From assembly GCA_944383905.1 (NCBI GenBank), contig CALWRI010000004.1, forward strand, positions 1-64,000: a stretch of DNA of 64,000 bases. Reading direction: 5' to 3'. The notes under the pieces were generated by a model. It did no database searches, was not told the DNA's origin, and worked only from the letters and a program-made list of their open reading frames with translations. The position numbers were made by a program, and so were the translations under genes. The first letter of the stretch is position 1, and the number at the start of each line of letters is the position of its first letter. The DNA comes from an uncultured Christensenellaceae bacterium. Lineage in GTDB: Bacteria; Bacillota; Clostridia; Christensenellales; UBA3700. This document shows, piece by piece, positions 34,294 through 42,883 of the stretch.

Positions 34294-35004
34294 ATGGTTT
34301 ACTTTTACCTTATAGGAGCGCTCTGCGTGGCAAGCTCCGTCGCAAAAGCGTATTTCGACACGAAAAAACTTGTAAAACAGGAGTTTGCCGCAAAATTGCT
34401 GGCAAGCATAAGTTTTATGTTCTGCGCCGTATATGCGATTTACCAAAATCCCGCGGCAATGAAATACGGCATTTTCATACTGTGCGCGCTTATCTTCGGC
34501 GCGATAGGCGACGTCCTGCTCTGCCTTGACGGTTTTTTTGTCCACGACAGCGAGTATTTCAAGTTTTTCAACACGACGGGCACGGCGGTGTTCTTTGTCG
34601 GGCACGTCATGTATATGGCTTTGCTGTTCGTCTATGCGCCGATAAGCAAAACCCCGTGGCTTCTGCTGATCATTCCCGTCCTGCCGCTCATCCTTCTCTC
34701 GCTGATACTTACGAACAAGATCACCTTGCCGAGAATAAAAAGTTATCTGATGCTGATATACTTTGCTGTCGCGAGCGGAGTTATCGCGGGAGCAATAAGT
34801 TTTGTCGTAAATTCTCGCGGCGCGCCGGTGGGCTGGATAGTGCTTGCCGCGTCGGTGCTGTTCGCGTTTTCGGATTGTCTGCTCGGACTGCTGCATTACT
34901 GCCCGATGTTGAAGATAAGCGACAAGGTCGCGCCTTATATAATTATGCCGACCTACTGCGTCGCGCAGGTGTTGTACGCTTTGTCGATATTCTATATCGC
35001 ATGA
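34294..35004 (+). CDS. YhhN/TMEM86 family lysoplasmalogenase-like membrane protein
   Basis: The 236-residue protein has about eight hydrophobic helices and the YhhN family motifs FGAIGDVLLCLDGFF and VGHVMYMALL plus DCLLGLL near the end. Characterised relatives cleave the vinyl-ether bond of lysoplasmalogens. Plasmalogens occur in many anaerobic Clostridia, which makes this activity plausible here. No ribosome binding site is visible because the promoter abuts the start codon. Confidence 0.82.
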   Translation: MVYFYLIGALCVASSVAKAYFDTKKLVKQEFAAKLLASISFMFCAVYAIYQNPAAMKYGIFILCALIFGAIGDVLLCLDGFFVHDSEYFKFFNTTGTAVFFVGHVMYMALLFVYAPISKTPWLLLIIPVLPLILLSLILTNKITLPRIKSYLMLIYFAVASGVIAGAISFVVNSRGAPVGWIVLAASVLFAFSDCLLGLLHYCPMLKISDKVAPYIIMPTYCVAQVLYALSIFYIA

Positions 35005-35097
35005 CGACCCGATCGCTCCGTCCTCGCCGTCGCGCCTGAACGGAAAACCGTCGGCGGCGCTGTCGGGAAACGCCGATTTGATTTGAAACAATACTAC

Positions 35098-35130
35098 AAA
35101 AATATCCCCCGCAGCGTGGGGGATATTTTT
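35098..35130. terminator. Bidirectional terminator between YhhN and a GPH symporter
   Basis: AAAAATATCCCCC and GGGGGATATTTTT pair over 13 bp with a seven-base loop, serving both convergent genes. Confidence 0.9.
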
Positions 35131-35140
35131 GTTTCGTAAA

Positions 35141-36571
35141 TCAAGCGTTTTCCTTTTCTTCCTGCGCCTGAACGTCGACGTTCTTGCGCCTTTCAAGTTC
35201 CTTTTTTATTTCGTCGAAGCGCTCTCTGCTCATATTCGCGCGGTAGGCGAATATCACCGACACGAGGAATATCACACCGGGCACGACTGCAAGCACCACT
35301 CTTATCGCGGTCAGCGCGGACTCAGGCTGATCTATGACCTCGTTGCCCGTGCTCTCGACGTATCCGAACAGACCGAGCACGAATGATACGACCGCCACGG
35401 AAATGCCGGAAGCGAGCTTGTACATGAATTGAGTTATTCCGTAAAAAGCCCCTTCTCTCCTGACGCCGTTGACGTATTCATCGACCTCTACGACGTCGGG
35501 CAGACTCGCATAAGGAAGTATTTGGATCGCCGACATACCGAGTCCTGCGAGCACGCACATCACAACCGTGCTCCATATCACGCCCGCGGGCACGAACAGC
35601 GCGAGAAGCAGAGACAAAGTCATATACACGCAAGCGATCGCGTAGACCTTGTGTTTGCTGAACTTTTCGCTCGCCTTGACCCAAATAAACGAAGACGCTA
35701 TCGCGCAGACGAGCGGCGTCGCGATGAAAACCATGCTCATCGTGCCGCCCGCAAACCCCATCGAATCGTTGATGAAGAACATGAACACGCTCATTATTAT
35801 ATCGAATCCGACCATGCTCAACAGATAGGTCGCGATCACGTTGCGGAATTCCTTGAGCTTGAAAAACTCCTTGAGAGTCGTGAAGAAGCCCTGCGTGTTT
35901 TCGTGTGACGTTTCCGGTCTCTCCTTTACGACGAGAGAACAGACGAAGAATATCACCGAAGCCAGGACGCCGAATATCACCGAAGCTACCGCGTACGCTT
36001 TCGAAAGAGACCCGAGCGCGGAGTAAAGCAGACTCTCCGTGCCGTCCGCGAGAAGTGCGAATATCGCCGCTCCGAGCAACATTCCGACGTTCGCCATCGC
36101 GATCCTTATGCCGCTGACCGACGTGCGTTCGTCATAGTCGTCGGTCATGTTGGCGGTCAACGCGTTGTAAGGTATGTAAACGATCGTCCACACGGTGTTG
36201 TAGAACATATAGACGACTGTATAATATATCATTTTGGCGATCTGCGCGTCCTTGTCGAACGGCGCCAGCCACAAAAGTATAAAACTCAATCCGTAAGGTA
36301 TAGCGCCGAAAAGCATATACACTCTGCGCTTGCCCCATCTGCCGAACTTTGTCTTGTCGACGATCCTGCCCATAAGGTAATCCGTGACCGCGTCCCACGC
36401 TCTCGCAATGATGAACACGACCGACGCGAGACTCGCTTTGAGACCCCCGACGTTGACGAAAAAATAGAGCAGATAAAAAGAAATGGCGGCAAACAGAATG
36501 TTTACCGACATATCTCCACTACCGTATGCGATTTTCTGACCCAAAGAAATTTTGCCTTTGCGCTCCTCCAT
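35141..36571 (-). CDS. GPH (MelB-type) sugar-cation symporter
   Basis: The 476-residue protein has about twelve membrane segments with GQKIAYGSGDMSVNILFAAI, ARAWDAVTDYLMGRIVDKTKFGRWGKRR and VYIPYNALTANMTDDYDERT, the GPH signatures. GGGGAGAGG precedes the ATG. No glycosidase is linked directly, but the beta-mannosidase operon is about 2.5 kb away on the other strand. The short C-terminal tail is Glu/Lys-rich (RRKNVDVQAQEEKENA). Confidence 0.9.
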   Translation of the reverse strand: MEERKGKISLGQKIAYGSGDMSVNILFAAISFYLLYFFVNVGGLKASLASVVFIIARAWDAVTDYLMGRIVDKTKFGRWGKRRVYMLFGAIPYGLSFILLWLAPFDKDAQIAKMIYYTVVYMFYNTVWTIVYIPYNALTANMTDDYDERTSVSGIRIAMANVGMLLGAAIFALLADGTESLLYSALGSLSKAYAVASVIFGVLASVIFFVCSLVVKERPETSHENTQGFFTTLKEFFKLKEFRNVIATYLLSMVGFDIIMSVFMFFINDSMGFAGGTMSMVFIATPLVCAIASSFIWVKASEKFSKHKVYAIACVYMTLSLLLALFVPAGVIWSTVVMCVLAGLGMSAIQILPYASLPDVVEVDEYVNGVRREGAFYGITQFMYKLASGISVAVVSFVLGLFGYVESTGNEVIDQPESALTAIRVVLAVVPGVIFLVSVIFAYRANMSRERFDEIKKELERRKNVDVQAQEEKENA

Positions 36572-36592
36572 AATCCTCTCCCCGCAAATACC

Positions 36593-38311
36593 TTATCTGT
36601 ATTTCTTCATCTCTTCGTCTATGATCGCCCTGACTTTTGCGACGCATTCGCCGAGGGCGACCCTCTGCGCCTGCTTCGTCGCGCGCATACAGATCTCGAC
36701 CTCTTCGTCCGCGAGAGTCTTGGGAGAAACGACGATCCTGATCGGCATACCCATAAGATCCGCGTCCGCAAACTTGACGCCGGCGCCGCAGTTCCTGTCG
36801 TCGAAAAGCACCTCGACTCCTTCGTCGGTCAGTTGAGCGTAAAGCGCGTCCGCCTTTGCAGCGACGTTTTCGTCGTCGTAACGGAGCACGCATATATGCA
36901 CCTGCCACGGAGCGACCGACATCGGCAGTATGAGTCCGTTTTCGTCGTTGGACTCCTGCGCTATCGAAGCAATCGCCCTGCCTACGCCTATGCCGTAACA
37001 ACCCATGATCGGGTTGAACGCCTGCCCGTCCTTGCCGTGTACGGTCATGCCCATCGACTTGGTGTATTTCGTGCCGAGCTGGAATATGTTGCCTATCTCT
37101 ATGCCGTTTTCGACGCGCAGTTCTCCTCCGCATATCGGGCACCTCTGTCCCGCCTTGACCTTGGATATATCCTGATACTTCACGTTTTTGAAGTCGCGGT
37201 CGGGGCTGACGCCGACATAATGGTATTCGGGCTTATTCGCGCCGCAGACCATACCGTTGGTGCCTTCGAGCGACTTGTCGAACACGACGGTGAGCTTGTC
37301 CGAAAGCCCGATCGCGCCGATATTGCCGCACACTATATCCTCGCTTATCCCGCCGTCGTATGCGACCACGTTCTTGCCGAGGACTTTTTTGAGTTTTGCC
37401 TCGTTGACTTCAAGGTCTCCCCTGACGAACGCGACGACAAGCTCCTCCTGCTCGCCCTTTACAGCGTAAACGACCGCCTTGACCGTCTTGTACTGCGGTA
37501 TATTCAGACGTTTGCACACTTCTTCTATCGTCTTGTCCTCGCCCGTAAACACTTCTTCGAGCTTCTGCGGCTCGTCGTCGTGCCTGTCGAGCACGGAAAC
37601 GGCGACCTCCATATTCGCGCGGTAATCGCAGTCGTTGCAGAATACGATGCTGTCCTCGCCCGCGTCGGTAATGAGCATGAATTCGTGCGCGACGCTGCCG
37701 CCCATCATACCCGTATCCGACTTTACGTCGACAAAGTTTTTGAGTCCTATCCTTCTGAATATGCGATAGTACGCGTCGAACATCTTGTAATAGTATTCTT
37801 CAAGCTCCTCAACGTCGTTGTGGAAAGAATAAGCGTCTTTCATCGTGAATTCTCTGACCCTGATGAGTCCGCCGCGCGCACGCGCCTCGTCGCGGTACTT
37901 GGTCTGGATCTGATATATCATCATCGGCAACTGCTGGTAGCTCGATACCGTGTGGTTGGCAAGATGTACCGCCGCTTCCTCGTGCGTCATGCCGAGAAGC
38001 ATATCGTGGTCGTTCCTGTCCTTGAAACGCACCATTTCCGAACCTATGGAGTCGTATCTGCCGCTGCTCTCCCAAAGCTCTCTCGGCATAACGACCGGAA
38101 AGAGCACTTCCTGCCCGTCGAGAGCGTCCATCTCCTCGCGGATTATCGTCTGGATCTTTCTGCTCATTCTTTGGCAGGGGGTGGTCATCGTGTAAATGCC
38201 GCCGTACACCTGTTTGATGAATCCCGCCCTCGAAAGAAGGACGTGGCTTCTTATTTTGGCGTCCTGCGGCGCCTCTTTGGTTCTTTCGCACACCAGCTTG
38301 CTTATCAACAT
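36593..38311 (-). CDS. proS: Prolyl-tRNA synthetase (bacterial type with editing insertion)
   Basis: The 572-residue class II synthetase has motif 2 (RDEARARGGLIRVREFTMKDAYSFH), the YbaK-like editing insertion (about residues 230-385) and motif 3 GCYGIGVGRAIASIAQE, then the anticodon-binding domain. It charges tRNA-Pro. The ATG at 38311 follows AGAGGAAG; extra in-frame codons upstream are unsupported. It stands 20 bases from the GPH gene, so the two may share a transcript. Confidence 0.96.
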   Translation of the reverse strand: MLISKLVCERTKEAPQDAKIRSHVLLSRAGFIKQVYGGIYTMTTPCQRMSRKIQTIIREEMDALDGQEVLFPVVMPRELWESSGRYDSIGSEMVRFKDRNDHDMLLGMTHEEAAVHLANHTVSSYQQLPMMIYQIQTKYRDEARARGGLIRVREFTMKDAYSFHNDVEELEEYYYKMFDAYYRIFRRIGLKNFVDVKSDTGMMGGSVAHEFMLITDAGEDSIVFCNDCDYRANMEVAVSVLDRHDDEPQKLEEVFTGEDKTIEEVCKRLNIPQYKTVKAVVYAVKGEQEELVVAFVRGDLEVNEAKLKKVLGKNVVAYDGGISEDIVCGNIGAIGLSDKLTVVFDKSLEGTNGMVCGANKPEYHYVGVSPDRDFKNVKYQDISKVKAGQRCPICGGELRVENGIEIGNIFQLGTKYTKSMGMTVHGKDGQAFNPIMGCYGIGVGRAIASIAQESNDENGLILPMSVAPWQVHICVLRYDDENVAAKADALYAQLTDEGVEVLFDDRNCGAGVKFADADLMGMPIRIVVSPKTLADEEVEICMRATKQAQRVALGECVAKVRAIIDEEMKKYR

Positions 38312-38346
38312 AAAAAATCTTCCTCTTTTAATGTTTGTCAGTTGAA

Positions 38347-38375
38347 ATTTTAGCATAAGGAAACGGCAAAATCAA
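38347..38375 (-). promoter_or_regulatory. Promoter of proS
   Basis: TTGATT (38375-38370), a 17-base spacer and TAAAAT (38352-38347) on the minus strand. No T-box motif lies between it and proS. Confidence 0.6.
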
Positions 38376-38690
38376 GCGATATCGGATAATATCGGATCCA
38401 AAACGCGCGCCGCGCGCGGAATAATATGCATATATGCGCATACGTTCATTTTCGCATATCCGTATATCGTGATATGACGATATGCCGATACGTTGAAAAA
38501 ACGCATGAGCAGATATTCATATATTCAGACGTCGCTGCGATCTGCGCTCCGCAAAGGTCCGGGCGAGACGCAATCCCCCGCCCCGCAAGGGTTCCTCCTG
38601 ACCGATGTTCCGACTCGCCGCGCCGTATTCCCGTCGGGCATAGATACGTCAAAAAATTAACCTGTCAAAAGGACAAAAAATAGAGCAAAG
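38376..38690. other. Palindrome-rich, then GC-rich intergenic stretch
   Basis: Bases 38378-38535 are packed with short palindromes and ATATG/CATAT words (for example GATATCGGATAATATCGGATC-like and GCGCGCCGCGCGC). Bases 38520-38640 are GC-rich with several small hairpins such as CCCCGC-AAGGG. I cannot assign a gene or known RNA; the open frames here have no ribosome binding sites. Confidence 0.4.
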
Positions 38691-38694
38691 CTAT

Positions 38695-38722
38695 TTGAAC
38701 TTGGTCGCGTTTGTGTTATAAT
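38695..38722 (+). promoter_or_regulatory. Promoter of the split transketolase genes
   Basis: TTGAAC (38695-38700), a 16-base spacer and TATAAT (38717-38722), followed by GGAGGG and the ATG at 38739. An ATG inside the -10 box is therefore not the start. Confidence 0.8.
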
Positions 38723-38738
38723 GGTCAAGGAGGGCTTT

Positions 38739-39563
38739 ATGGACAAACAAAAACTCGAATTTCTCAACGCTAAATCCGACGAGATCCGCAAGATCCTTAT
38801 CGAGATGATAGGAAGGCTCGGCGTCGGACACGTCGGCGGTTCTCTCTCCGTAGTCGACCTGCTGACCGTTTTATATTACGACCTCGCGAAGGTCGACCCC
38901 AAAAACCCAAAAGACCCCGACAGAGACCGCATCGTCATGAGCAAAGGTCACGCGGGTCCCGCTCTGTACGCGGCGCTCGCTTCAAAGGGCTATTTCCCGA
39001 TGGACGAGATCAAGACTCTCAACCGCGCGGGCACGAATCTCCCCTCTCACTGCGACATGAACAAGACGGTGGGCGTGGATATGACCGCAGGCTCTCTCGG
39101 TCAGGGCATAAGCGCAGCAGTCGGCATGGCTCTCGCGGGAAAAATGGACAAAAAGGATTATCATGTTTACGCGATTATCGGCGACGGCGAGTCGCAGGAA
39201 GGTCAGGTCTGGGAAGCTCTTATGCTCGCGGGCAATAAAAAGCTCAACAATCTGACAGTCTTCCTCGACAACAACAGGATGCAGATCGACGATTACGTCG
39301 ACAACATCAACAGCGTGGAGCCGTTCGACAAAAAATGCGAAGCGTTCAATATGCAGGCTATCCGCGTCAACGGTCACGACAAGGAGGCGCTCGAAAAGGC
39401 GATCCTCAAAGCAAAAAAGACTACGGACAAGTGCACCTGCATCGTAATGGACACGATAAAGGGTTACGGCGTGCCCTGGGCAGTCAGCAAGGGCGTCGGC
39501 AGCCACAGCTTCTCCATATCCGAAAAAGAGTGGAGAGAATTCTGCAATAAGGAGACGGACTGA
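38739..39563 (+). CDS. Transketolase, N-terminal (thiamine diphosphate-binding) subunit
   Basis: The 274-residue protein corresponds to the N-terminal third of transketolase: GRLGVGHVGGSLSVVDLL, MSKGHAGPALYAAL and the thiamine-diphosphate motif IGDGESQEGQVWEA...NNRMQIDD. Split transketolases are common in Clostridia and Archaea. It transfers two-carbon units in the pentose phosphate pathway. The stop and next start overlap (TGATG), giving equal amounts of both subunits. Confidence 0.95.
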   Translation: MDKQKLEFLNAKSDEIRKILIEMIGRLGVGHVGGSLSVVDLLTVLYYDLAKVDPKNPKDPDRDRIVMSKGHAGPALYAALASKGYFPMDEIKTLNRAGTNLPSHCDMNKTVGVDMTAGSLGQGISAAVGMALAGKMDKKDYHVYAIIGDGESQEGQVWEALMLAGNKKLNNLTVFLDNNRMQIDDYVDNINSVEPFDKKCEAFNMQAIRVNGHDKEALEKAILKAKKTTDKCTCIVMDTIKGYGVPWAVSKGVGSHSFSISEKEWREFCNKETD

Positions 39564-40501
39564 TGCAAGATATTAAAGAATTACGCGAAATATACTGCGA
39601 CAGCCTGCTCGAAATGGCTGAAACAAACAATAACATCGTGGTCGTCGAAGCCGACCTCACCAACTGCATAAAGACGGGACGCTTCAAGGCGGCTTATCCC
39701 GACAGATTCATCAACGTCGGAATTGCCGAGGCAAACATGATCGGCGTATGCGCGGGTCTCGCGACCTGCGGCAAAGTGCCCTTCTGCTCCTCTTTTGCTC
39801 CGTTTGCGACGCGTCGCTGCTACGATCAGGTATTCATATCCGTCGCTTACAGCAAACAGAACGTCAAGATCGTCGGCACCGACCCCGGCATAACCGCAGA
39901 GCTTAACGGCGGCACGCATATGCCTTTCGAAGATATGGGAATAATGAGAAATATCCCCAATATGGTCTGCATCGAGCCGACCGACGCAGCAATGCTCAAA
40001 TCTCTCATGCCGCAGATCGCGTCCTATTACGGCCCCGTATACCTGCGCATAATGAGAAAGAAGTGCGAACAGATCTACGGCGACGGAGCCGAATTCGATA
40101 TGTTCAAAGCGTTCACGTTGAGACAGGGCGCGGACGTCACGATAATCGCAAGCGGCATCATGGTTTCACGCGCTCTCGAAGCTGCCGACAAACTCAAGAG
40201 CGAAGGCGTTTATGCCGAAGTGATCAACGTCTACACCTGGAAGCCCATCGACGAAGAGACGATCGTCAAAAGCGTCTCCAAGACGAAGGCGTGCGTGGTC
40301 GCAGAAAATCACAACGTCCACAACGGTCTTTTCGGCGCCGTGACCGAAGTGCTCGCGCAGCACTGCCCCGTCCCCGCGGAAAGCGTATCGGTAAAAGACC
40401 TGTTCGGCGAAGTCGGAAAGATCCCCTATCTCGAAGAGAAATTCGCGCTCCGCTCCAACGACATTTACGACGCGGCGAAAAAGGTCATCTCGAGAAAGTG
40501 A
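39563..40501 (+). CDS. Transketolase, C-terminal (pyrimidine-binding) subunit
   Basis: The 312-residue protein carries the pyrimidine-binding domain (VVVEADLTNCIKTGRFKAAYPDRFINVGIAEANMIGVCAGLA, including the catalytic-Glu region) and the C-terminal transketolase domain (TIIASGIMVSRALEAADKLKSEGVYAEVINVYTWKPID). It forms the active enzyme with the preceding subunit. GGAGAC lies before its ATG. Confidence 0.95.
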   Translation: MQDIKELREIYCDSLLEMAETNNNIVVVEADLTNCIKTGRFKAAYPDRFINVGIAEANMIGVCAGLATCGKVPFCSSFAPFATRRCYDQVFISVAYSKQNVKIVGTDPGITAELNGGTHMPFEDMGIMRNIPNMVCIEPTDAAMLKSLMPQIASYYGPVYLRIMRKKCEQIYGDGAEFDMFKAFTLRQGADVTIIASGIMVSRALEAADKLKSEGVYAEVINVYTWKPIDEETIVKSVSKTKACVVAENHNVHNGLFGAVTEVLAQHCPVPAESVSVKDLFGEVGKIPYLEEKFALRSNDIYDAAKKVISRK

Positions 40502-40520
40502 TCGTGAAAAGCTAAAAAAA

Positions 40521-40547
40521 GAAGAAGCGGCAACGCTTCTTTTTTTT
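40521..40547 (+). terminator. Terminator after transketolase
   Basis: GAAGAAGCG-GCAA-CGCTTCTT hairpin with an eight-base T tail. Confidence 0.9.
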
Positions 40548-40694
40548 GTTCCGTTTTCCGAAACGATCTCCTTTTGAGATAACGGCACTCCGCGTTTTCG
40601 CACGGCAATCCTTTACCGTATCCCGTGCGATCTTGCGCGGCTATCCGCCTCGCAAAGCAAAAGCGAGACAGCTTTTTAATGTTTGCGGATATGC

Positions 40695-40723
40695 AAAAAA
40701 GGCGGGTCTCCCCGCCTTTTTTT
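40695..40723. terminator. Terminator after the tailed GPH symporter (bidirectional)
   Basis: GGCGGG-TCTC-CCCGCC hairpin flanked by A6 and T7, so it works on both strands; it lies 20 bases after the symporter stop. Confidence 0.85.
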
Positions 40724-40743
40724 ATTTCGTCAACAGCACTTGA

Positions 40744-42663
40744 TCAGTCCTTTTTTGCGGTACTCGTCTTTTTTGCGGTGCCGCTTTTCTTTGCGGTGCC
40801 CGCTTTTTTAGCCGTGCTTCCCGCTTTCTTTGCCGCAGGCTTTTTCTCTTCCTGCGTTTTCTCCTCTGCGGGAGCGGCGCTTGCCTGCTCTTCGCAAACA
40901 GGGGCTTCTTCTTTGACTGCGGGTTCCTCGCTGCTTGCCGCGGCTTCCTCTGCCGCATGCTCCGCGAGAGTCGCTTCCTCTTTTGCGACCTCTTCTACGG
41001 GAGTTTCTGCTGCCGCGACCGCTTCAGCGGAAACTACGTCCTCAACAACCGCTTCTGCGGAAGCTTCCGCAACGTCTGCCGCACCCTCTGCCGCGACGTC
41101 CGCTACGACGCATTCGGCAACGGGAGCCTCGGAGCCTTCGGGGAGCACGCCTTCCGCGACCGATCTGCGACGCTCGATCTCCGCTTTGATCTCGTCGTAT
41201 CTCGTGCCGTAAAGGTTGTATTTCTTCTTATAGACGATATATCCGATAGCGCATATCGGGATCGGGATCAGGAACATGAACACGCGCAGGATGGTAAGCG
41301 CCTTGCTGTCGAGCACGCCCGTCGAGAGATCCGCTACCTGTTGGAATTCACCCGCGCCGTCTTTTGCCGCCTGGTTCCATTTACTGACGATCTGCGGGAG
41401 ATTCGCCACCTCGATACCGATACCGAGAAGGAGCATTGCGATCGCGCCCGCAAACTTGGTGAGCAGAGTCTGCACCGAGAATATTATGCTGTCGCCGCGC
41501 TTGCCCGTCAGATATTCGCCGTAATCGACGACGTCCGCTATCATGACGGTGGAACCTATCTGGTTGAGACCGTTGCTGGTCATCAGGAAGGCGCCCGCTA
41601 TCGCGACGATAACGACGTTTATCCACCTCGACGCTTCGTTGCTGAGCGATCCGTAGGTCGGTTTGAGTATAAAGAACACGAGGAATAGCGCCGCCATGCC
41701 TATCATTGCCATAAAGTAGTTGCCGCCGTATATCTTCTCTCTCGGGATCTTCTTTGTGATCAGGTTGTAGAAGAACATCGCGATACCCTGACCCGTACAA
41801 GCGACGATGGTGAACACCGTGTAGCCAAGGTTGGGATTGAGTATGCCCATCGCGTCGTTGCCGTAATAGATGAATATATAGAGTATCTGGAAAAGAGATA
41901 TCGTCGTCGCCGAACAGAACAGGACGTATGAAACCGCATACGACCTGAGCTGATCGTTGCTCTTAAAGAAATTGAATATCTCCTTTATTCCCGCGTCTTC
42001 GGACGGAATCTTGTACTTTTCCTTGTTGCAAAGCACGGTGACCATGATAAAGCAGAACATCAGGACCGCGACTATAGCGCCGAGGCAAAGGTATGCTTTG
42101 GTCGTACCGATTTTCGGAGAAAGCAGAGGCATACAGAGCGAAGTGCCGATCGTCGAAGCGACGAAACCGCCGAAACCGCCGACGAGCTTTGACAGCGAGC
42201 TGAGCTTGTTGCGCTCCTCTGTGGAGTTGGCGATCGTCGGAAGCATGGACCAGAACGGAACGTCTACCATCGTAAATGTCATACCCCAGATAATATACAT
42301 AAATATGTAGTAGAAGTATTTGACGCCGTCCGGACTCGATTCGAGAGGAATAAACATCGCGACGAGAGTGACCGCGTTGAGCAGCGCGCCTATCGCTATC
42401 CACGGACGGAATTTACCCCATCTCTTGCTGGGCTTGGTATTGTTTACGAGCGTTGCGAGCAGCGGGTCGTTGATCGTATCCCACAACTTTGCGACAACGA
42501 ACGCTGCCGTAAGCGCGAGAGCGTTGAGTCCCATATAGACGTTGAGGTACGCCAGGAAAAACACGTTGATGCAGTTGTTGCTGACTTCTCTGCCGAGCGA
42601 ACCGAGCGAATATGTGATATTCTCGCCCCAGGTGAGCCCTTTGTTCAAAGATTTAGAACCCAT
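40744..42663 (-). CDS. GPH-type symporter with a long Ala/Glu then Lys/Ala/Thr-rich C-terminal tail
   Basis: Residues 1 to about 495 form a normal GPH sugar symporter (TYSLGSLGREVSNNCINVFFLAYLN, AKLWDTINDPLLATLVNNTKPSKRWGKFRPWI, DVPFWSMLPTIANSTEERN). After the usual short cytoplasmic helix (DEIKAEIERRRSVAEG) comes about 140 residues of low complexity: first Ala/Glu/Val-rich and acidic, then a basic end of repeated AKK-GTAKK units resembling histone H1 or bacterial DNA-binding tails. The tail is in frame with no frameshift and ends at a clean terminator. The substrate is unknown. Confidence 0.85.
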   Translation of the reverse strand: MGSKSLNKGLTWGENITYSLGSLGREVSNNCINVFFLAYLNVYMGLNALALTAAFVVAKLWDTINDPLLATLVNNTKPSKRWGKFRPWIAIGALLNAVTLVAMFIPLESSPDGVKYFYYIFMYIIWGMTFTMVDVPFWSMLPTIANSTEERNKLSSLSKLVGGFGGFVASTIGTSLCMPLLSPKIGTTKAYLCLGAIVAVLMFCFIMVTVLCNKEKYKIPSEDAGIKEIFNFFKSNDQLRSYAVSYVLFCSATTISLFQILYIFIYYGNDAMGILNPNLGYTVFTIVACTGQGIAMFFYNLITKKIPREKIYGGNYFMAMIGMAALFLVFFILKPTYGSLSNEASRWINVVIVAIAGAFLMTSNGLNQIGSTVMIADVVDYGEYLTGKRGDSIIFSVQTLLTKFAGAIAMLLLGIGIEVANLPQIVSKWNQAAKDGAGEFQQVADLSTGVLDSKALTILRVFMFLIPIPICAIGYIVYKKKYNLYGTRYDEIKAEIERRRSVAEGVLPEGSEAPVAECVVADVAAEGAADVAEASAEAVVEDVVSAEAVAAAETPVEEVAKEEATLAEHAAEEAAASSEEPAVKEEAPVCEEQASAAPAEEKTQEEKKPAAKKAGSTAKKAGTAKKSGTAKKTSTAKKD

Positions 42664-42692
42664 AATCTTCTCCTTTGACCTATATTAGAATA

Positions 42693-42722
42693 ATTTTAAC
42701 ACACGCGGCGCGCGTTTTTCAA
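42693..42722 (-). promoter_or_regulatory. Promoter of the tailed GPH symporter
   Basis: TTGAAA (42722-42717), an 18-base spacer that is very GC-rich, and TAAAAT (42698-42693) on the minus strand. Confidence 0.55.
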
Positions 42723-42812
42723 CAATATGCAAATACAAATTAGTCATAAAATTTTACGATTTTGTATATATCTTTTTGACGAAACAGTCGTTTTTACGAC
42801 AAAACCCGCTTG

Positions 42813-42852
42813 CAAAAGCGCGTCAAAAACCTTTGCGATAAAGACGCGCTTT
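42813..42852 (-). terminator. Hairpin/terminator after the GH13 gene
   Basis: AAAGCGCGTC and GACGCGCTTT pair over 10 bp around an 18-base loop, followed by TTT on the minus strand. The large loop makes it a moderate candidate. Confidence 0.55.
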
Positions 42853-42883
42853 CAAACTAATTTCCGTTTTGTCCGCCAAAGCG

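Noticed and set aside
38312-38352. T-box riboswitch for proS
   Set aside because: The promoter lies about 40 bases before the start, leaving no room for a T-box, and no GGTGG-type T-box motif is present.
38520-38640. Signal recognition particle RNA or RNase P RNA
   Set aside because: A GGTCAGGAGGAA-like word on the minus strand recalled SRP RNA, but the obligatory GGAAGGAAGCA tetraloop region is missing and RNase P core motifs are absent.
38426-38683. Short open frames in the palindrome-rich gap
   Set aside because: Both strands are open because of repeated CGATAT-type words; no ribosome binding site or homology.
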